The notes beneath the pieces were generated by a model that was not told where the DNA came from, did no database searches, and was given only the letters and a program-made list of their open reading frames with translations. 64,000 bases of DNA. It comes from Gemmatimonadota bacterium. GTDB lineage: Bacteria > Gemmatimonadota > Gemmatimonadetes > Longimicrobiales > Gaopeijiaceae. Within the stretch, counting starts at the first letter, position 1. Each line of letters starts with the position of its first letter. Below, piece by piece: positions 59,810 to 64,000 of the stretch. Location: positions 38,733-102,732 of the forward strand of contig JADFSR010000009.1 in assembly GCA_022560615.1 (NCBI GenBank). Reading direction: 5' to 3'. Made by a program: the position numbers and the translations under genes.

Positions 59810-61411
59810 ATGTGGCCCACGATGGCGAGCCTCACTGAGATCTGGAGCAGGCTGCGCGTGGCCCTGGAGCGTCAGGCTGCTGACATCGCTTTGCCGCTAC
59901 CGCTGTTGATCGGCGTATCGGCTGCCCTCCATCTCGTCGTTGCGGTGCTCGCAGTCAATCCTTGGCATCCGGACGAGCACTTCCAGATTCTGGAGCCTGC
60001 CTGGGCCAGAGCGGGTCTCGCCTCCATGGACCAACTTTCGTGGGAGTTCCAGGACCGGATCCGTCCCACGCTCCAGCCCACCCTCGCGCTCATCGCGCTG
60101 GTGTCCATGCGTGCGGTCGGCCTCACCAGCCCGTTCCTGTGGGCGCTCATGCTGAAGCTGGGGACGCTCGCGCTCTCGATGGCGACCGTCGTGTGGATCG
60201 CGCTCGCGACCTCCCGATCGTTGGACCGGCCGGGGCGTCGAGCTCTGTGGCTCACGAGCCTCTTCCTGTGGTTCCTCCCGCTGTTCCACCAGCGCTTCTC
60301 ATCGGAGAACCTCGCCGGCCTAGCGTTCTTCGCGGCGCTCGCGTTGCTCGGGCGGGAAGGCTCGTTTCGCGCGACCTGGGCCGGGGTCCTCCTCGGCCTG
60401 GCATTCGTGTTCCGCTTTCAGATGGCGTTCGCCATAGTGCCGCTGCTCATCTGGTTGGCTTTCCATCGGGGCGATCGAGAGGATGGGGCCGGTGGCTGGA
60501 AACGAACAGCGCAGGTGGTCGCGACCGCGGGTGCCATCGTCTTGCTCTCGGTGGCTGTCGACTCGTGGTTCTACGGTGAGTGGCTTTTCACCCCGTGGGC
60601 CTACTTCCGAGCGAACCTCCTGGAGGGCGAAGCGGCGTCCTTTGGGACTTCTCCTTGGTATTTCTACGCGGTGCAGGTCGTGCTCTGGGCAGCTCCGCCG
60701 TTGGGGCTGGCGCTGGCGCTTCTGCTCGTATCGGCCGTCTTCGTGAGGCCCGGCAGTCCTTGGGTCTGGTGCTCCTTGGCGTTCTTCGTCGGCCATTCGC
60801 TCATTGGCCACAAGGAGCTCCGTTTCCTGTTCCCTCTCCTCTACGCGGTCCCGGTCTTGGTAGCCTACTCGGCTTCCGCGTTCGACCGTATCCTGTCGGC
60901 GGGGCTCTGGAGGCGCGTCATCGTGTGGCCGCTGGCCGCGCAGAACCTCCTACTGCTCGCGGTGCTCGTGACCCCGGCGATCCATCGCGGCAAGGAATTC
61001 GATTGGCACTACTTCCGCACGCTTTGGGAGGTCTCCGAACGGGCCGAGGGCGCACCCGTGTTTGTACTCCACGCGCTGGAGGATCCGTACGCAGTGCGGG
61101 ACCTTCGGGCCAACGTCTACCGACATCCATCGATCGTGGAGATCCCGCTCGACCCGGATCGACGTCCGGCGGAGCTCGTTCCGCCGGCGACTCCGCCGAG
61201 CCGACTCCTGTTCGTCACCCGTAACGACGCGCCTCCCGATTTACCGGGCTCGGTAGCTCTCGAGTCGATTTACGAGGCGGAACCCGGGTACGTGCGCATG
61301 GCCCGCCCGCTCGGGTTCGGGACTGCCCGCATCGTCACATGGCTCGAAGCCGTCGACCGGTGGACGATCTCCCAGTGGCGGCGAAGGGTCTACGAGGTGC
61401 GGCGCGAGTAG
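59810..61411 (+). CDS. GT22-like mannosyltransferase (ALG9/PIG-B type GT-C)
   Basis: A 533-residue polytopic membrane glycosyltransferase. The hallmark of GT22, an HPDE motif in the first luminal/periplasmic loop, is present as VNPWHPDEHFQILEPAWARA, and TLQPTLALIALVSMRAVGL, SLFLWFLPLFHQRFSSENLA and FRFQMAFAIVPLLIWLAF follow the ALG9/PIG-B helix pattern; GHKELRFLFPLLYAVPVLVA is the conserved 'H-K-E-x-R-F' block of that family. Donors are polyprenyl-phosphate mannose in eukaryotes. Start could be ATG 59810 or ATG 59822. It diverges from the GNAT-like gene. Confidence 0.85.
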   Translation: MWPTMASLTEIWSRLRVALERQAADIALPLPLLIGVSAALHLVVAVLAVNPWHPDEHFQILEPAWARAGLASMDQLSWEFQDRIRPTLQPTLALIALVSMRAVGLTSPFLWALMLKLGTLALSMATVVWIALATSRSLDRPGRRALWLTSLFLWFLPLFHQRFSSENLAGLAFFAALALLGREGSFRATWAGVLLGLAFVFRFQMAFAIVPLLIWLAFHRGDREDGAGGWKRTAQVVATAGAIVLLSVAVDSWFYGEWLFTPWAYFRANLLEGEAASFGTSPWYFYAVQVVLWAAPPLGLALALLLVSAVFVRPGSPWVWCSLAFFVGHSLIGHKELRFLFPLLYAVPVLVAYSASAFDRILSAGLWRRVIVWPLAAQNLLLLAVLVTPAIHRGKEFDWHYFRTLWEVSERAEGAPVFVLHALEDPYAVRDLRANVYRHPSIVEIPLDPDRRPAELVPPATPPSRLLFVTRNDAPPDLPGSVALESIYEAEPGYVRMARPLGFGTARIVTWLEAVDRWTISQWRRRVYEVRRE

Positions 61412-61451
61412 GTCGCCTGGCAATCCACGGGCTGCCGGCGATGGACCGGTC

Positions 61452-63029
61452 TCACCAAAGGCTGGGCGTGAACTCCAAGTCCCTGTCGTACCGCCACAGG
61501 GAAGCACGACCCGCTTCGGCGACGAGGCTCAGACCGGGGACGTGCTCGATGATCTCCCGCCAGCGAGCGGGAGCACCGTGCACGAACCAGAAGTCGTAGT
61601 AGCGTGCGGCGTTGAGGAGCGTGTTCCATCCTTCTCGCTCCAGGAGGCTACAGTCCGGGGTCGAGACAGGATCCCCGGGTCGGCAGAGACGACCATCCGC
61701 GAGGCTCTGTGCATGGTTTTCCGCGGTCGCTGGAAAATACGTGGCCGATGACGGAATCCGCCGAGAGACCGGCATGAGCCCCATGAACGTGAACGAGAAG
61801 GGCGAGTGGACCGTGCGGTCGGTGGGGTGGTTCGCCCACAGATGCAGCAGCGGACCGTGAGTCAAAGACGGCCCGCTGGGATCGAATTCCAACGGGTATA
61901 GCCGCGCTTCGTCCGGGAGCTCCGTGAGCACAGCGACGGCGTCGTCCACTTCCTGATCCACACGGTTCATGCCGGCCCACAGCGCAGAGGCCATGAGGAC
62001 AGTGGAGGCGACGGCCGTCGCCCGTATCCAACGCGCCGTGGAGCGGCGCCCCGGCGCCGAGTCCGAAAGCCCGAGAGGAAGGAACGCCCAAAGAAAAGGC
62101 AGAAAGCGTTCGTTCAAGTGCGCACCGCCGTGCCCTTCGCTAGGGAAGAGGAAATACGCCAAGAGCAGCGCGAGCCAGAGCAGCCGACCTCGTCGCTCTC
62201 CGTCGCGGAAGCTCATCCATGCCATGGCCACCGCGGCGACCAGAGCCGGGACGGCGGCGAACAGAGCCCACGCTGAGAAGCCCGAAAAATTGTAGTAGAC
62301 GAGTCCGGCCACGAGCTCGAGCGGGGGCTTGAATACATATGGGTTGGAGGGTGAGGCACCCGCCGCCATCGGCAGCGCGAATCCCATCAAGAGAAACACG
62401 GCCAGGACTCCTCCGGCGCTCCACATGTACGCGTCGGGACGTTCCCGCCGTCCGGCGGCCAACCAGAGCCAGGCGAGGGGCAGCACGAAGAACGCGAAGG
62501 GATGGGCGAGGAAAGCCAGCCAAGCGAGGACAGACATCGCCGCGAGCACCTTGGCCGAGGGCGTCTCGGCGACTCGCCGAAGCAAGATCAGCACCGGGAA
62601 TGTGAGCGCCGTCGCGGCCAAGAAGTTGTACATGCCGGTGACGAACAGCGCATGGGTCGTCATGGGAAGGATCCACACCCACAGACCCGTGTGGCGAGGA
62701 GCCCATTCGGCCAGGAAGCCGCGGTAGCCCACCAGCAGGAGAATCAGGAACGCGCCGACGAATAGCCTCTCGTAGAGCTGGATCGGGATGCCGACCCGCG
62801 CAGCGGCCAGCGCGTAGCCTCCTGCAAAGAGCACGTTGGTGCGCAGGAAACCGAGGTGCGCTTCATACACCGGATCGGGAGTGTCCGCGGTGATGAGGCG
62901 CTCCAAGAGAACCGCGACCTGTCGATGATTCGCCCCGTCCTGTGTGTGCAGTGGCACCAGCGCGACGTACATTGCCACGAGCGCCACGGCCAATCCGAGC
63001 CCACGAGCGTGGTATAGCCGCGAGTTCAT
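61452..63029 (-). CDS. Polytopic membrane protein, possible GT-C glycosyltransferase
   Basis: A 525-residue protein with roughly ten hydrophobic segments in the first ~370 residues (GLGLAVALVAMYVALVPL, LLAYFLFPSEGHGGAHLNER) and a soluble C-terminal domain. PLHTQDGANHRQVAVLLERL gives an acidic periplasmic loop and GGAHLNERFLPFLWAFLPLG is a repeated theme in GT-C-like proteins, but I cannot name the family. ATG 63029 overlaps the deacetylase stop by four bases (ATGA), so the two are translationally coupled. The downstream end converges on the GT22 gene with a 40-bp gap. Confidence 0.65.
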   Translation of the reverse strand: MNSRLYHARGLGLAVALVAMYVALVPLHTQDGANHRQVAVLLERLITADTPDPVYEAHLGFLRTNVLFAGGYALAAARVGIPIQLYERLFVGAFLILLLVGYRGFLAEWAPRHTGLWVWILPMTTHALFVTGMYNFLAATALTFPVLILLRRVAETPSAKVLAAMSVLAWLAFLAHPFAFFVLPLAWLWLAAGRRERPDAYMWSAGGVLAVFLLMGFALPMAAGASPSNPYVFKPPLELVAGLVYYNFSGFSAWALFAAVPALVAAVAMAWMSFRDGERRGRLLWLALLLAYFLFPSEGHGGAHLNERFLPFLWAFLPLGLSDSAPGRRSTARWIRATAVASTVLMASALWAGMNRVDQEVDDAVAVLTELPDEARLYPLEFDPSGPSLTHGPLLHLWANHPTDRTVHSPFSFTFMGLMPVSRRIPSSATYFPATAENHAQSLADGRLCRPGDPVSTPDCSLLEREGWNTLLNAARYYDFWFVHGAPARWREIIEHVPGLSLVAEAGRASLWRYDRDLEFTPSLW

Positions 63030-63739
63030 GGATCGACCGCCTCGAGGTCGGTCATGCGCACGAAACGGTCTCCACGCCGGGCAAAAAACTCGATCGTGCT
63101 CGAGAGGCTCTCGAGCGCGGCCGTGCCGGTGCCGAACCGACAGTCCCACGGGATCGGCGCTTCGGACTGGTCCACGAACTCCCAGGGATGGACGAAGAGT
63201 ACGACCGGTGTGCGCATGAGTCCGAGCAGCAGGTTGCGCACCGCCGGGGGTGCCCGCAGGACCGACGACGTCGTGGATGCCGGAATCCGTCGGATTGGGC
63301 TGCGGGCGGGGGTACGGAACCAATGTGTGGGCTTGTACCGACCGCGGGACGCATCGATCGTGAACCCGTGAGCCTCCAGGAACGTCATGTAGCGCTCGGG
63401 AAAGTCCAAGTAGGGCGCGCGAAACGACGTCACCGGGGCGAAAGCACGCAGCAGCGCGGCCGAGCGAGCGATCTCGCGCTCCGCCTCGTCCGGCTCGAGC
63501 GCCGAGAACGAGCGGTGCGTGTGCGCGTGGCACCCGAGCTCGTGACCCGCGTCGACGATGCGGCGGATCAGCTCCGGGTAGCGCTCCGCGGTCTCTCCGG
63601 TTGCGAAGACCGTCGCGAGCAGGTCGTTAGCGGCGAATAGGTCCAGCACCTGGGGCATCCCCCGCTCGACGCCCACCCACCCGTCCAGATAGGGCGGGCA
63701 GTCGGGCTCCAGATCCACTGTCAGGCAGACATCCGACAC
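63026..63739 (-). CDS. Polysaccharide deacetylase (CE4/NodB-like), cytosolic or membrane-associated
   Basis: A 237-residue NodB-homology deacetylase. Motif 1 is VCLTVDLEPDCPPYL (catalytic base Asp), motif 2 is ELGCHAHTHRSFSAL (HxxxxH-type zinc ligands), motif 3 is SFRAPYLDFPERYM, and motif 5 is VVLFVHPWEFVDQSE. No signal peptide is present with the GTG start at 63739, so the catalytic domain may face the cytosol. In this locus a glycan N-acetyl group (for example GlcNAc on a lipid) is a plausible target. It follows the TPR gene by seven bases and is coupled to the membrane protein gene downstream. Confidence 0.83.
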   Translation of the reverse strand: MSDVCLTVDLEPDCPPYLDGWVGVERGMPQVLDLFAANDLLATVFATGETAERYPELIRRIVDAGHELGCHAHTHRSFSALEPDEAEREIARSAALLRAFAPVTSFRAPYLDFPERYMTFLEAHGFTIDASRGRYKPTHWFRTPARSPIRRIPASTTSSVLRAPPAVRNLLLGLMRTPVVLFVHPWEFVDQSEAPIPWDCRFGTGTAALESLSSTIEFFARRGDRFVRMTDLEAVDP

Positions 63740-63746
63740 GGTCCCG

Positions 63747-64000
63747 TCAGCCGTTCCCCTCGGCGAGGAGCTCGTTGAGGTATCTGTGCGCCAGGCCCTG
63801 GTAGTCGGAGTCGCCGGGATGCAGGAAGGGTAGAGACGTCGCCCTGCGGAGCTGCTCGATGGCCTCGGGCACTCGGTCGCGCCGCTTGAGCGTGTTGGCG
63901 AACCCGACGCGGAAGGCGATGGCGGTGGGCTCGATCGCCACGGCGCGCTCGTGATGGTAGACAGCGTCGTCCCAGTTCGCCTGGGCCAGCGCTTCACCGC
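63747..64000 (-). CDS. TPR-repeat protein, C-terminal part (runs off the window)
   Basis: The last ~84 residues of a larger protein whose start lies beyond base 64000. The sequence shows tetratricopeptide repeats: ALAQANWDDAVYHHERAVAI, then PTAIAFRVGFANTLKRRDRV and PEAIEQLRRATSLP. The C-terminus ends YLNELLAEGNG. TPR proteins act as assembly scaffolds, often in glycan synthesis and export loci. It is the first in-window gene of a minus-strand unit with the deacetylase and membrane protein. Confidence 0.8.
   Translation of the reverse strand, partial: GEALAQANWDDAVYHHERAVAIEPTAIAFRVGFANTLKRRDRVPEAIEQLRRATSLPFLHPGDSDYQGLAHRYLNELLAEGNG

Noticed and set aside
1..64000. CRISPR array, rRNA, prophage or transposase genes
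   Set aside because: Read on both strands; no spaced direct-repeat array, no rRNA-like sequence, no integrase or transposase motif was seen.

Overview
The window reads as a chromosomal segment of a high-GC, Gram-negative (diderm) heterotroph. The density of secreted peptidases with 'AQ'-type signal-peptide ends, the VPS10/BNR propeller, the M14 and S9 peptidases, the acetamidase and the SLBB/Omp85-type envelope proteins recall Gemmatimonadota (Longimicrobiales/Palauibacter-like). That placement is an inference from gene style; no rRNA or marker gene is present to confirm it. I saw no tRNA, rRNA, CRISPR array, prophage or intact insertion sequence.

Layout. 1-12.8 kb: a truncated multicopper oxidase, a membrane/spermidine-synthase-like fusion, then a minus-strand run of secreted proteins (LVIVD propeller, BNR propeller, M14 peptidase; the last two are translationally coupled and both carry RGG-rich tracts), a methyltransferase and an acetamidase/formamidase. 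13-14.7 kb is a scar: a PilV-like prepilin gene, the 3' remnant of another gene fused to a glycosyltransferase-2 pseudogene carrying two frameshifts, a nonsense codon and a missing 5' end. 14.7-19.8 kb: secreted asparaginase-type Ntn hydrolase, amidase coupled to a family-5 uracil-DNA glycosylase, a small unknown gene and an S1/P1-nuclease-like secreted hydrolase.

20-28.9 kb is a coherent catabolic locus for tryptophan via kynurenine and anthraniloyl-CoA: an aryl-CoA ligase diverges from a compact plus-strand set (creatininase-fold amidohydrolase, SDR with a degraded active site, RidA, enoyl-CoA hydratase, anthraniloyl-CoA monooxygenase/reductase fusion, tryptophan 2,3-dioxygenase, kynureninase). 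No classical kynurenine formamidase is present; the creatininase-fold protein is a candidate for that step.

28.9-42.7 kb: SLBB export protein coupled to a MOSC protein, cupin, Trx-like protein, FmdB zinc ribbon, then secreted hydrolases including two unusual fusions (S9 peptidase + beta-lactamase-fold serine hydrolase; M20 + M23 peptidase), a lipoprotein polysaccharide deacetylase, a PhzF protein, and BipA/TypA with a triplicated start block. 42.7-51.2 kb: an SLC12-like transporter, an M14 peptidase pseudogene, an atypical HEPN/nucleotidyltransferase fusion, thioredoxin-like protein, dCMP-deaminase-like protein and a coupled serine-synthesis pair.

51.2-64 kb is an envelope glycolipid region: a PIG-A-like GT4, an Aur1/PAP2-like membrane enzyme, an Omp85-like barrel, three GT-C type polytopic proteins (one GT22-like), a flippase-like protein, HAD-IB phosphatase, GNAT-like protein, CE4 deacetylase and a TPR protein, with a 349-bp nested inverted-repeat element between two convergent genes. 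The enzyme set superficially mirrors the logic of GPI/inositol-phospholipid glycan assembly and is the most attractive candidate here for an undescribed system.
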